A stretch of 64,000 nucleotides of DNA. Origin: Brevundimonas sp. SH203 (GTDB taxonomy: Bacteria > Pseudomonadota > Alphaproteobacteria > Caulobacterales > Caulobacteraceae). This document shows, piece after piece, positions 17,986-26,245 of this stretch. The notes under the pieces are model-generated. The model searched no databases. It worked only from the letters and a program-made list of their open reading frames with translations, and had not been told where the DNA came from. The first letter of the stretch is position 1, and each line of letters starts with the position of its first letter. The translations under genes were made by a program, and so were the position numbers. Location of the stretch: positions 186,001 through 250,000 of the forward strand of contig NZ_BDMM01000004.1 of NCBI RefSeq assembly GCF_002157625.1, in the 5' to 3' direction.

Positions 17986-18405
17986 ATGACGATGGCGCGC
18001 GAAAAGGACGAGACCATCCATCCCGTCGATCGTCATGTCGGCCGTCGCGTTCAGGAGAAGCGGCTGAACCTGGGCCTGACCCAGACCGCCCTGGCCAACG
18101 CCGTCGGCGTCAGCTTCCAGCAGGTTCAGAAATACGAAAAGGGCACCAACCGGGTGTCCGCCTCGAAACTGTTCGAAATCGCCCGCTTCATGAAGGAGGA
18201 GATCGCCTTCTTCTTCGATGGCGTTCCGCTCCAGCAGCCCGGCATGGCCGAACCCGCCGCCCCCGGCTTCGACCACGACTTCCCCATGACCAGGCACAGC
18301 GTGGAGATCAGCAAGCTGGCCGCGCGCCTGCCCGTGCGAAAGCAGAAGGCGGTCGTGCAGATCATGCGCGAAATGCTGGATGAAGGCGGCGACGGCGACG
18401 CCTGA
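17986..18405 (+). CDS. XRE-family transcriptional regulator downstream of lnt
   Basis: This 139-residue protein has an XRE helix-turn-helix (about 18-75: LNLGLTQTALANAVGVSFQQ, then QKYEKGTNRVSASK). It is a paralogue of the regulator at 11368. A charged C-terminal part follows, with RLPVRKQKAVVQIMREML. Homologues sit at this position, after lnt, in other Alphaproteobacteria, often followed by metK, which is absent here. It starts 11 bases after lnt, probably in the same transcript. The target is unknown. Confidence 0.88.
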   Translation: MTMAREKDETIHPVDRHVGRRVQEKRLNLGLTQTALANAVGVSFQQVQKYEKGTNRVSASKLFEIARFMKEEIAFFFDGVPLQQPGMAEPAAPGFDHDFPMTRHSVEISKLAARLPVRKQKAVVQIMREMLDEGGDGDA

Positions 18406-18408
18406 GCC

Positions 18409-18888
18409 CTAGCCGACGGCGACGATCTCGGCGGACTGTCCGGCCACCTGAACCTCGTCCCCGACGCGGCGGCCCATGACGGCGCGCGACAAGGGCGAGA
18501 CATGGCTGACCGAGCCGGCCGCGGGATCGGCTTCGTCCTCGCCGACGATGCGCCAGGTCTGGGTGCGGCCGTCGTCGCGTTCGATGGTCACGGACCCACC
18601 GAAACGCACCACGCCTTCGTCCTCGCCCGGTTCGACCAACTGGGCCGAGGCGCGGCGCGCGGACCAGTAGCGCAGATCGCGCGTCGCGCGGGCCATGGCG
18701 GTGCGGTCGCTCTCGATCGATCCCTGCACCTGGGCGGCCGTATAGGCGGCGCGCGCGGCGGCCAGTTCGGCCTCGATCAGGGCCAGGCCCTGCGGCGTGA
18801 CCAGATTGGGATGGGGCGAGATCGGGCGATCCGCCAGGTCGGCGGCGGTGGCCTCAATATCTTCTTCTCGGGTGAAGGCGACGCTCAT
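18409..18888 (-). CDS. GreA/GreB-family transcription elongation factor
   Basis: This protein of about 159 residues has an N-terminal coiled coil (LVTPQGLALIEAELAAARAA, then about 40 more helical residues) and a C-terminal FKBP-like domain ending in HVSPLSRAVMGRRVGDEV, a clear GreA/GreB signature. Gre factors reactivate backtracked RNA polymerase by stimulating transcript cleavage. The usual tip motif DxxENAEY is not visible; the corresponding tip reads QVQGSIESD, so cleavage activity is uncertain. A longer start at 18900 is possible. It is convergent with the XRE gene. Confidence 0.85.
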   Translation of the reverse strand: MSVAFTREEDIEATAADLADRPISPHPNLVTPQGLALIEAELAAARAAYTAAQVQGSIESDRTAMARATRDLRYWSARRASAQLVEPGEDEGVVRFGGSVTIERDDGRTQTWRIVGEDEADPAAGSVSHVSPLSRAVMGRRVGDEVQVAGQSAEIVAVG

Positions 18889-18953
18889 GGTGCGGAACAT
18901 AGCGACGCGCGCGCCTATAGCCAGAGCGGAGCCGAGCGGGCAAAGCGGGGACG

Positions 18954-20159
18954 ATGAGCGAATCCGTCAGACAGGTTCATGTGATCGGCGCCGGCCCGGC
19001 CGGGCTGATGGCGGCCGAACGGCTGGCCCAGGCCGGGGTGCGGGTCGTGGTCCACGAGCGGATGCCGTCGGTCGCGCGCAAGCTTCTGATGGCCGGTCGC
19101 GGCGGGCTGAACCTGACCCATTCCGAACCGCTGGATCGGTTCGCCGCCCGCTATGGAACAGCCCAGCCGACGGTCAGCCGCTGGATGGACGCCTTTTCGC
19201 CGGCCGACCTGACGCAATGGGTCGAGGGGTTGGGTCAGCCGACCTTCGTGGGGTCCAGCGGGCGGGTCTTCCCCCAGGCGATGAAGGCCTCGCCCCTGCT
19301 GCGGGCCTGGCTGGCCCGGCTTGAGACGCTGGGAGTGGAGGTGCGAACCCGCTCGCGCTGGATCGGATGGAAGGCCGGGGCTCTTGCGTTCGACACGCCC
19401 GAGGGCGAGCGGCTGGAGCAGCCGGACGCCGTGGTTCTGGCCCTTGGCGGCGCCAGCTGGCCGCGCCTGGGATCGGACGGCGCCTGGACCGCCTGGCTGG
19501 ACGCGCCGACGACGCCGTTCCGACCCGCCAACGTCGGTTTCGACGTCGCCTGGTCGCCGCTGTTCCGCGAACGGTTCTCCGGTCAGCCGCTGAAGGGCAT
19601 CGCGCTGAGCCACGGCGACCGATCCGTCCGGGGCGAGGCGATGATCGCGCGCTATGGGCTGGAAGGCGGCGCGGTCTATGCCCTGTCGGCGCCTCTGCGC
19701 GACGCGGTTCAGGCGGCGGGTCAGGCCGAGGTGCGGATTGATCTGAAGCCCGACCTCGACATCGACCGCCTGACCGCGCGGCTGGATCGACCGCGCGGCA
19801 AGGCCAGTCTGTCGAACCATCTGCGAAAGACCGCAGGACTTGAACCGGCGGCGGTCGCCCTGCTGCACGAGGCCGGCCCGCCGCCCGCCGATCCCCGTGC
19901 GCTGGCTCAGCGGATCAAGGCTGTTCCCCTGACCCTGACCGGCGTTCAGGGACTGGAGCGGGCCATATCCTCGGCCGGCGGGGTTCGGCTGGACGGCGTG
20001 GACCCGGGGCTGATGCTGCGCGACCGGCCGGGCGTCTTCCTCGCCGGAGAGATGCTGGACTGGGAGGCGCCGACGGGCGGCTATCTGCTTCAGGCCAGTT
20101 TCGCCTCGGGCGTCGTCGCGGCCCGGGGCGTGATCGACTGGCTCGACAGCCAGGGCTGA
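18954..20159 (+). CDS. NAD(P)/FAD-dependent oxidoreductase, HI0933/BaiN-like flavoprotein
   Basis: This 401-residue flavoprotein opens with the FAD dinucleotide-binding motif VIGAGPAGLMAAERLAQAG. It carries the family blocks KLLMAGRGGLNLTHSE and GSSGRVFPQAMKA, and near the C-terminus GVFLAGEMLDWEAPTGGYLL. These place it in the HI0933-like family, of which BaiN is a member; the physiological reaction is unknown. It is divergent from the Gre-like gene with about 65 bases between them, and the M28 peptidase follows 37 bases later. Confidence 0.88.
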   Translation: MSESVRQVHVIGAGPAGLMAAERLAQAGVRVVVHERMPSVARKLLMAGRGGLNLTHSEPLDRFAARYGTAQPTVSRWMDAFSPADLTQWVEGLGQPTFVGSSGRVFPQAMKASPLLRAWLARLETLGVEVRTRSRWIGWKAGALAFDTPEGERLEQPDAVVLALGGASWPRLGSDGAWTAWLDAPTTPFRPANVGFDVAWSPLFRERFSGQPLKGIALSHGDRSVRGEAMIARYGLEGGAVYALSAPLRDAVQAAGQAEVRIDLKPDLDIDRLTARLDRPRGKASLSNHLRKTAGLEPAAVALLHEAGPPPADPRALAQRIKAVPLTLTGVQGLERAISSAGGVRLDGVDPGLMLRDRPGVFLAGEMLDWEAPTGGYLLQASFASGVVAARGVIDWLDSQG

Positions 20160-20196
20160 GACGGGCAGGGTCGGCCGGTTCGATCAGGAGTTCCCT

Positions 20197-21840
20197 ATGC
20201 GCCACGCCCTTCCCGCCGTTTCCGTCCTGGCCCTGATGATGGCCTGCGCGCCCGCCCTGGCCCAGCAGGCGCCCGCGATCGACGCCGAGCGGATGAACCA
20301 GGCGGTGCGGGTTCTGGCCTCGGACGAATTCGAAGGCCGCGCCCCCGCCTCGCCCGGCGAGGAGAAGACCGTCGCCTGGCTGGTCGAGCAGTTCCGCGCG
20401 GCAGGCGCCGAGGGCGGCGGGCCGGACGGCGCCTTCGTCCAGGTCGCCCATCTGTCGCGCACCCGTCAGGACGGGCCGGCGACCGTCGCCGCGACCGTCG
20501 GCGGCAGGACGATCACCCTCGAACGCGGCCCCGACGTGCTGGTCTCCAGCGACCGGCCGGTGAACCACATCACCGTGACAGACGCCCCCGTCGTCTTCGT
20601 CGGTTATGGCGCGACGGCGCCCGAGCGCCAGTGGGACGATTTCAAGGACGTGGACGTGCGCGGCAAGGTCGTCGTCGTCCTGGTCAACGATCCCGATTTC
20701 GAGGCCGCCGAGAGTGATGCCGTCGCCGGCAAGTTCGACGGTCAGGCCATGACCTTCTATGGCCGCTGGACCTACAAGTTCCAGGAGGCGGGGCGTCGCG
20801 GCGCGGCCGGCGTCCTGGTGGTGCATGAGACGGCGGGCGCCGGCTATCCCTGGTCGGTGCTGCAGAACTCGTCGGCGGCGCCCAAGTTCGACATCGTGCG
20901 CGCCGATCCCGACGCCGAACGCGCGCCCTTCCAGGGCTGGATTCAACGCGCCAGGGCCGAAGAGCTGTTCCGCGCCGCCGGTCTGGACTTCGCTGCCCTG
21001 AAGGACAGCGCCCGTAAGGCCGACTTCAAACCCGTGGTCCTGCCCGGCCTGACGATGAGCGTCGATTTCGGCCAGATCGCCGACCGGGTGGAAACCAAGA
21101 ACGTCCTGGCCCGCATTCCCGGCGCCGAACGCCCGAACGAGACCGTCATCTACGGCGCCCACTGGGACGGCTACGGCGTCGGCACGCCGAACGCCCAGGG
21201 CGACAAGATCTATAATGCGGCGGTGGACAATGCGACCGGCGTGGCGGCCCTGCTGGAGCTGGCCCACGCCTTCGCCGAGGGACCGCGCCCGAAACGCTCG
21301 GTCGTCTTCGCCGCCTGGTCGGGCGAGGAGGCGGGCCTGTTGGGTTCGACCTATTACGCCGCCAATCCGGTCTGGCCGCTGGAAACCACGGTCGCCAACA
21401 TCAATGTCGACAGCCTGCTGCCGGGGACCGAGATCGATCCCAACGTCGTGGTCATCGGCAAGGGCAAGAACCAGCTGGACGACATTCTGGCCCGCCATGC
21501 CACGCAGACGGGCCGCACCCTGATCGCCGATCCCGCGCCCCAGGCCGGGGCCTTCTATCGCTCGGACCATTTCCCCCTGGCGCTGAAGGGGGTGCCGGCC
21601 CTGTTCCCGGCGGCGGGCTTCACCGGCGCCAGCGCCGCCAGCCGCGACTATGTCCAGAACCGATACCATCAGCCCACGGACGAATGGAACGACAGCTGGC
21701 GCATGGACGCGGCGGCCGCCGACGTGGCCCTGATCTACGCCGTCGGACGCGATCTGGCCGACAGCGATCAATGGCCCGAATGGAACGCGGGCGCCGAGTT
21801 CGGCCCGGCGCGCGAGGCCTCGAAGTCGACGCGGCGCTAA
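20197..21840 (+). CDS. Secreted M28-family zinc metallopeptidase
   Basis: This 547-residue protein has a signal peptide (about 1-22, cleaved after ALA). A protease-associated (PA) region lies around 130-230, followed by an M28 aminopeptidase-like domain. Zinc ligands can be read in YGAHWDGYG, AAVDNATG, WSGEEAGLLG, NVDSLLPG and YRSDHFPL. It probably releases amino acids from peptides in the periplasm or medium. A ribosome site AGGAG lies 6 bases before the ATG. Its last 4 bases overlap the end of divL on the other strand. Confidence 0.92.
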   Translation: MRHALPAVSVLALMMACAPALAQQAPAIDAERMNQAVRVLASDEFEGRAPASPGEEKTVAWLVEQFRAAGAEGGGPDGAFVQVAHLSRTRQDGPATVAATVGGRTITLERGPDVLVSSDRPVNHITVTDAPVVFVGYGATAPERQWDDFKDVDVRGKVVVVLVNDPDFEAAESDAVAGKFDGQAMTFYGRWTYKFQEAGRRGAAGVLVVHETAGAGYPWSVLQNSSAAPKFDIVRADPDAERAPFQGWIQRARAEELFRAAGLDFAALKDSARKADFKPVVLPGLTMSVDFGQIADRVETKNVLARIPGAERPNETVIYGAHWDGYGVGTPNAQGDKIYNAAVDNATGVAALLELAHAFAEGPRPKRSVVFAAWSGEEAGLLGSTYYAANPVWPLETTVANINVDSLLPGTEIDPNVVVIGKGKNQLDDILARHATQTGRTLIADPAPQAGAFYRSDHFPLALKGVPALFPAAGFTGASAASRDYVQNRYHQPTDEWNDSWRMDAAAADVALIYAVGRDLADSDQWPEWNAGAEFGPAREASKSTRR

Positions 21841-24158
21841 AGCTCCAGCTGAAGCTCGGGCGCGGCGGCGGTGGTCGCGGCGCCCAGCGGCAGATGCAGG
21901 ATGAAGGCGGCGCCCTTGCCTGGCTCGCTTTCCACCTCGGCCCAGCCGCCGTGCAGTTCGACCAGCGCCTTGACCAGGGCCAGGCCGACGCCGGGGCCGC
22001 CGCGTTCGCGCCGCACGAAACGGTCGAAGACGTGGGCCTGCAGATGATAGGGGATGCCGCGCCCGGTGTCGGACACGCTCAGACGGACTTCGGACGGCCC
22101 GCCCTCGGCCTTCAGCACCACAGCCCCGCCGTCCGACACCGCCCGCGCGGCGTTTTCCAGCAGATGATCCAGCGCCTGGCCGATGCGATGCTGGTCGGCG
22201 CGGATCGGTTTCAGATCGGTCGGGCAGGATACGGTCAGGCTGGCGCCGCGTCCCTCGATCCGTGAACGGACTTTTTCTCCCGCCTCGGCCAGCAGGTCGC
22301 AAACGCGCAGGTCGCCCAGCGACAGCTCCATCTCGCCGGCGTCGATCTGGGCCATGTCCAGCACGTCGTCGATGGAGCGGGCCAACTGGCTGGCGGCGAC
22401 GCGGATGGCGCCGGCGTGCTGGCGGCTGCGGTCGGGCAGATCGCCCATCGTCTCCAGCAGTTCGGAATAGCCGACGATGGTCGTCAGCGGCGTGCGCAGC
22501 TCATAGGAGACGCTGCCCACGAACTCGCGCTTCAGGGCCTGGCTTTCGGCCAAAGCCTGTTCGCGCTGGACCAGGGCCTGTTCCAGCCCGCGGCGGGCGG
22601 TGACGTCGGAAAAGGCGACCAGGGTGGCGCCGTCCGGCAGGGGGCGGGTCTGCCAGGCGGCGACGCGGCCGTCGACGGTGCGCCCCTCGCCCGAAATGGC
22701 CACCCGGCTTTCGGGATCGGGATCGGCCACCCGCGCCTTCAGCCCCAGCCACAGGGCCGGATCAGGCAGGACCGCCTTGCACAGTTCGGCCAGGTCGTCG
22801 AAGTCGGCCAGGACGGCGATCCGGTCGGCCGACAGGCTCCAGAAACTCTCGAACGCCTCGTTATGCAGGCGAAGCCGACCGTCGGAGCCGAACACGGCCA
22901 CGGCGTCGTTCAGCTTGTCCAGGGTGGCGCGCTGGACCTGGATCTGGGCGTTGAACCGGCTGCGCAGCTTCAGTTCGTCGGTGATGTCCGAGAAGATCAG
23001 CAGGATGCCGCCCAGCGGGTGGGGCTGGCGCACCATGCGCAACGTCCGGCCGTCCGGCAGGGACCAGCTGTCGTCGGGCGAAGCCTCGGACGCACCGTAG
23101 AAGTCCAGCTCGCGCGCCTTCCACCCAGCGTAATCGACGACCTCGGGCAGGCTGCGGCGCTGGCGCAGGCGGTCCAGCAGTTCGGCGTGGGTCGGCCGTT
23201 CGTCCAGCCAGGCAGGGTCGATGTCGAACAGGGTCTGGAAGGCGGTGTTGTGGAAGGCCAGCCGTTTCTGCGGGCCGAAGATGGCCACCGCGTCCGCCAG
23301 ATGGTTCAGCGTTTCGTCATGGGCCTCGACGTGGCGACGCAGGGTGTCGCGCGTCTCCTCCGCCTCGGTCACGTCGATGGCGAAGGCGGTGACGGCGCCG
23401 CCGCCCGCCGGTTCGGCGATGATGCGCCAGGCCCGCCGCGCGCCGCCGCCGGTCGTCCAGCGGAAGCCCTCCTGACGCACGCCCAGCCGCGCAGCCTCGG
23501 CGACCAGGGCGTCGGCGCCGCGATCGAACGACAGGCCGCCCTCGACGGCCGCGTCCAGCGTCTCGGCGTTGACCGCGTTCAACCAGGCCCGGTTGGCCCA
23601 GGCCAGCTTGCCCGCGCCGTCGACCACCCAGGTCGGGGTGGGCGAGGCGTCGCCCAGCATGGCCAGGCCGCTTTCGGTCGCATCCGCCCCGGTCAGGGTG
23701 AAGCGCGAGGCCGGCGCCAGGCGCAGCCAGGCGACCCCGCCCGCGACCCGCCCCTCGATCCGCCAGGGTTCGCCCGCATCCAGCGCCGTCAGACCCTCGA
23801 ACGCCTGTCCCGACTGCACCAGGGCGTCGATCAGGGCGCCGTGCGTTTCCCTGAGGCGGGCCAGGACGGCGGGGCCGACATCGTCGCTGTCCTCGGCCAA
23901 CCGCGCCACCAGTTCGGGCGAACCGATCGGCGCCCCGGCCGCCCGGCCGTCGGGCGTCAGGGCCAGGCTGACGTCGTCGAAGGCGCGCAGCATGGCGTCA
24001 TGGCGGCCCAGGCTGGCCAGGGCGTCGATCCGCTCGCGCTCGGCCTCGTCGGCGGCGGTGTTCAACCGCCCGCGCATCAGCAAGGCCCAGGCGCTGACCG
24101 CCATGGCCAGTCCGGCTGCGCCTGCAGTGGCGACGTAGGCGATGTCGGCCTCGGCCAT
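21837..24158 (-). CDS. divL: DivL, atypical tyrosine kinase-like cell-cycle regulator
   Basis: This 773-residue protein has an N-terminal transmembrane segment (about 7-28), several PAS domains (about 165-535), and a HisKA plus HATPase module. The H-box reads VSYELRTPL, with Tyr552 where other kinases have histidine. That is the hallmark of Caulobacter DivL (769 residues, Tyr550). The ATPase domain keeps LLENAARAV, SDTGRGIPYHL and GPGVGLALVKALVELHGG. In Caulobacter DivL reads DivK and promotes CckA kinase activity and thus CtrA phosphorylation. Presence of a CtrA box in this window fits. Confidence 0.93.
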   Translation of the reverse strand: MAEADIAYVATAGAAGLAMAVSAWALLMRGRLNTAADEAERERIDALASLGRHDAMLRAFDDVSLALTPDGRAAGAPIGSPELVARLAEDSDDVGPAVLARLRETHGALIDALVQSGQAFEGLTALDAGEPWRIEGRVAGGVAWLRLAPASRFTLTGADATESGLAMLGDASPTPTWVVDGAGKLAWANRAWLNAVNAETLDAAVEGGLSFDRGADALVAEAARLGVRQEGFRWTTGGGARRAWRIIAEPAGGGAVTAFAIDVTEAEETRDTLRRHVEAHDETLNHLADAVAIFGPQKRLAFHNTAFQTLFDIDPAWLDERPTHAELLDRLRQRRSLPEVVDYAGWKARELDFYGASEASPDDSWSLPDGRTLRMVRQPHPLGGILLIFSDITDELKLRSRFNAQIQVQRATLDKLNDAVAVFGSDGRLRLHNEAFESFWSLSADRIAVLADFDDLAELCKAVLPDPALWLGLKARVADPDPESRVAISGEGRTVDGRVAAWQTRPLPDGATLVAFSDVTARRGLEQALVQREQALAESQALKREFVGSVSYELRTPLTTIVGYSELLETMGDLPDRSRQHAGAIRVAASQLARSIDDVLDMAQIDAGEMELSLGDLRVCDLLAEAGEKVRSRIEGRGASLTVSCPTDLKPIRADQHRIGQALDHLLENAARAVSDGGAVVLKAEGGPSEVRLSVSDTGRGIPYHLQAHVFDRFVRRERGGPGVGLALVKALVELHGGWAEVESEPGKGAAFILHLPLGAATTAAAPELQLEL

Positions 24159-24287
24159 TCGTGTCCCTGGAGAGTTCGCGCCGCGATTCGCTTAACCATA
24201 ACGCCAACCGCGCGAAAATGCGGCAGTCTCTTGATCGCGTCATCGCGCCCCGTTGCGAAGGCGGCCCGGCGCGGCGATATGCGGCCC

Positions 24288-24686
24288 ATGACCGACCCCA
24301 TCGCCCCCTCGCTCGATGACTTCGCCCGCCTGGCGCGCGAGGCGTTCGACGCCCTGCCCGCCCCGTTCCGCCAGGCCGCGGGCGAGGTGGTCATCCGCAT
24401 CGACGACTTTGCGGACGAGGCCACATTGGCGGAGATGGAGATCGAGGACCCGTTCGAACTGACGGGCCTGTATCATGGCGTGGACATCGGTCGGCGCGAC
24501 GGTCTGGGGCCGGCGGCCGAGCCGTCGCGGGTCTTCCTTTATCGCCGTCCGATCCTGGACGAATGGTGCGAGCGCGGGAATGTGGGGATCGCCGAATTGA
24601 TCGCCCACGTCCTGATCCACGAGATCGGCCATCACCTGGGCCTGACCGACGACGACATCCACGCCATCGAGGACGACGCCGACTGA
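24288..24686 (+). CDS. Zincin-like metallopeptidase family protein (COG3824)
   Basis: This 132-residue protein has the zinc motif HEIGHHLGL (about 113-121) near its C-terminus, within a sequence typical of the DUF1025-type family: PLPAPFR-like start, EMEIEDPFELTGLYHG, VFLYRRPILDEW. Structures show a minimal zincin fold; no substrate is known. An in-frame ATG at 24279 would add three residues. It is divergent from divL and convergent with the MarC gene. Confidence 0.88.
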   Translation: MTDPIAPSLDDFARLAREAFDALPAPFRQAAGEVVIRIDDFADEATLAEMEIEDPFELTGLYHGVDIGRRDGLGPAAEPSRVFLYRRPILDEWCERGNVGIAELIAHVLIHEIGHHLGLTDDDIHAIEDDAD

Positions 24687-24693
24687 ACGCCGG

Positions 24694-25389
24694 TCACCGA
24701 TCCGCCGGATAGGGCGTCGTCACCGCGCCAGAGATCATGCCGGGAATGGCCTCGCCCAGACCCAGCAGGATGAACTGGATCGCCAGGGCGCACAGGATCA
24801 GGCCCAGCACCTTGACCACGATGGCCATGCCCACCTCGCCCAGCAGGCGGCTGAGCGAGCCGGTCAGGGCGAAACAGACGAAGGACACGGCGCAGGCGGC
24901 GGCGATGGCGATCAGCGACCCCATCGTGCCGGCATAGCCCAGCTTGGCCGCCTCGCCCGCCTGGATGATGACGGCCGAAATGGCGCCCGGCCCGATCATC
25001 AGCGGAATGGCGAAGGGCACGACCAGCCGCTGGAACCGGCGACGCGCATAGCCGCGCACGTCCTTGGCGTCGCTCAGCGCATCCTTGTCGGCGAACATGG
25101 CCAGGAAGTCGCCGCGCGCCATGTCCAGCCCCAGGAACAGCAGCAGAATGCCCCCGGCGATGCGGAAGGCGGCCAGCGAAATGCCGAAGAACTGCAGAAG
25201 GCCCAGGCCGGTGAACAGGAAGAAGGCCAGAAAGACCGTGGCGAAGGCGCAGATCAGGGCCGAGACCGAAATCCGCTGACGCAGCGTGGCCCCGGCCGTG
25301 GCGGCGGCGAAGATCGGCAGGTTGCCGATCGGGTCCAACAGGGCGAACAGGGTCACGAACAGGTTGACACCCAAATCGACTGCGTTCAT
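24694..25389 (-). CDS. MarC-family integral membrane protein
   Basis: This is a 231-residue protein with six hydrophobic helices and the MarC family blocks FVTLFALLDPIGNLPIF and FRIAGGILLLFLGLDM, plus IPLMIGPGAISAVI. The family was once linked to multidrug resistance, but that was not upheld and its role is unknown. It starts 82 bases from pyrF on the opposite strand. Confidence 0.9.
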   Translation of the reverse strand: MNAVDLGVNLFVTLFALLDPIGNLPIFAAATAGATLRQRISVSALICAFATVFLAFFLFTGLGLLQFFGISLAAFRIAGGILLLFLGLDMARGDFLAMFADKDALSDAKDVRGYARRRFQRLVVPFAIPLMIGPGAISAVIIQAGEAAKLGYAGTMGSLIAIAAACAVSFVCFALTGSLSRLLGEVGMAIVVKVLGLILCALAIQFILLGLGEAIPGMISGAVTTPYPADR

Positions 25390-25471
25390 CGCCTGCCCTC
25401 GCCCTCAGTCCATAACGCCGCATGTCGACGCGCCCTCTCGTCCGGCATAGCCGCTCAGCGCGAGTCCGTCG

Positions 25472-26203
25472 ATGACCCAGACCCACACAGCGGCGCCCGC
25501 GCCCGGCCCCGACGCGCGCATCATCTGCGCCCTGGACGTGCCGACGACCGATGAAGCGGCCGCTTTGGTCGAGGGGATCGGCGATGCGGTCGGCTTCTAC
25601 AAGATCGGGCTTCAGCTGTTCGCGGCGGGCGGCATGGAGCTGGCGCGCGACCTGAAGGCGCAAGGGCGACAGGTCTTTCTGGACTGGAAGCTGCACGACA
25701 TCGGCGCGACGGTGGAGAAGGCGACGGCCAATCTGGCGGGGGCCGGTTGCGATCTTCTGACCGTCCACGCCCGGCCCCAGGTGATGGCGGCGGCTCGGCG
25801 GGGCGCGGACGGGTCGACGCTGAAGGTGCTGGGGGTCACGGTCCTGACCAGCCTGACGGCCGAGGATGTGTCGGCGGACGATCACAGCCTGTCGCCGGCG
25901 GACCTGGTCGAGCTGCGCGTGCGCCAGGCGCTGGACGCGGGGATCGACGGCGTCGTCTCCAGCCCGCACGAGGCGGCGCGCGTCCGCGCCCTGGCCGTCG
26001 CGACGGGACGACCGGACTTCCTGATCGTGACGCCGGGCGTGCGGCCGGCGGGCGCGGCGCTGGACGATCAGGCGCGGGCGGCGACGCCGGCCGAGGCCCT
26101 GCAGGCCGGCGCGACCCATCTGGTCATCGGCCGCCCGATCACGGCCGCCGTCGATCCGCGCGCGGCCGCCCAGGCCATCGCACAGCAGATCGCCCTGATC
26201 TGA
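25472..26203 (+). CDS. pyrF: Orotidine-5'-phosphate decarboxylase
   Basis: This 243-residue TIM-barrel enzyme makes UMP from OMP, the last step of pyrimidine synthesis. Visible parts are CALDVPTTDEA at the start, the catalytic K-x-x-D-x-x-x-x region FLDWKLHDIGATVEK, VTPGVRPAG, and ATHLVIGRPIT for phosphate binding. Length and motifs are standard. The last codons lie within a hairpin that may terminate transcription. Confidence 0.96.
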   Translation: MTQTHTAAPAPGPDARIICALDVPTTDEAAALVEGIGDAVGFYKIGLQLFAAGGMELARDLKAQGRQVFLDWKLHDIGATVEKATANLAGAGCDLLTVHARPQVMAAARRGADGSTLKVLGVTVLTSLTAEDVSADDHSLSPADLVELRVRQALDAGIDGVVSSPHEAARVRALAVATGRPDFLIVTPGVRPAGAALDDQARAATPAEALQAGATHLVIGRPITAAVDPRAAAQAIAQQIALI

Positions 26204-26217
26204 GACAGATCAGGGCG
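26191..26217. terminator. Bidirectional hairpin between convergent genes
   Basis: A perfect 11-bp stem CGCCCTGATCT / AGATCAGGGCG with a GAGAC loop overlaps the pyrF stop codon. It could end pyrF and, from the other side, the repeat-protein gene at 26246. T-rich tails are weak. Confidence 0.55.
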
Positions 26218-26245
26218 ACGGTTACGCTTCAATAGTTTCGCGCGA

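Noticed and set aside
24189..24212. CtrA site upstream of divL
   Set aside because: Only one TTAA half-site is present at the right place; the second half does not match.
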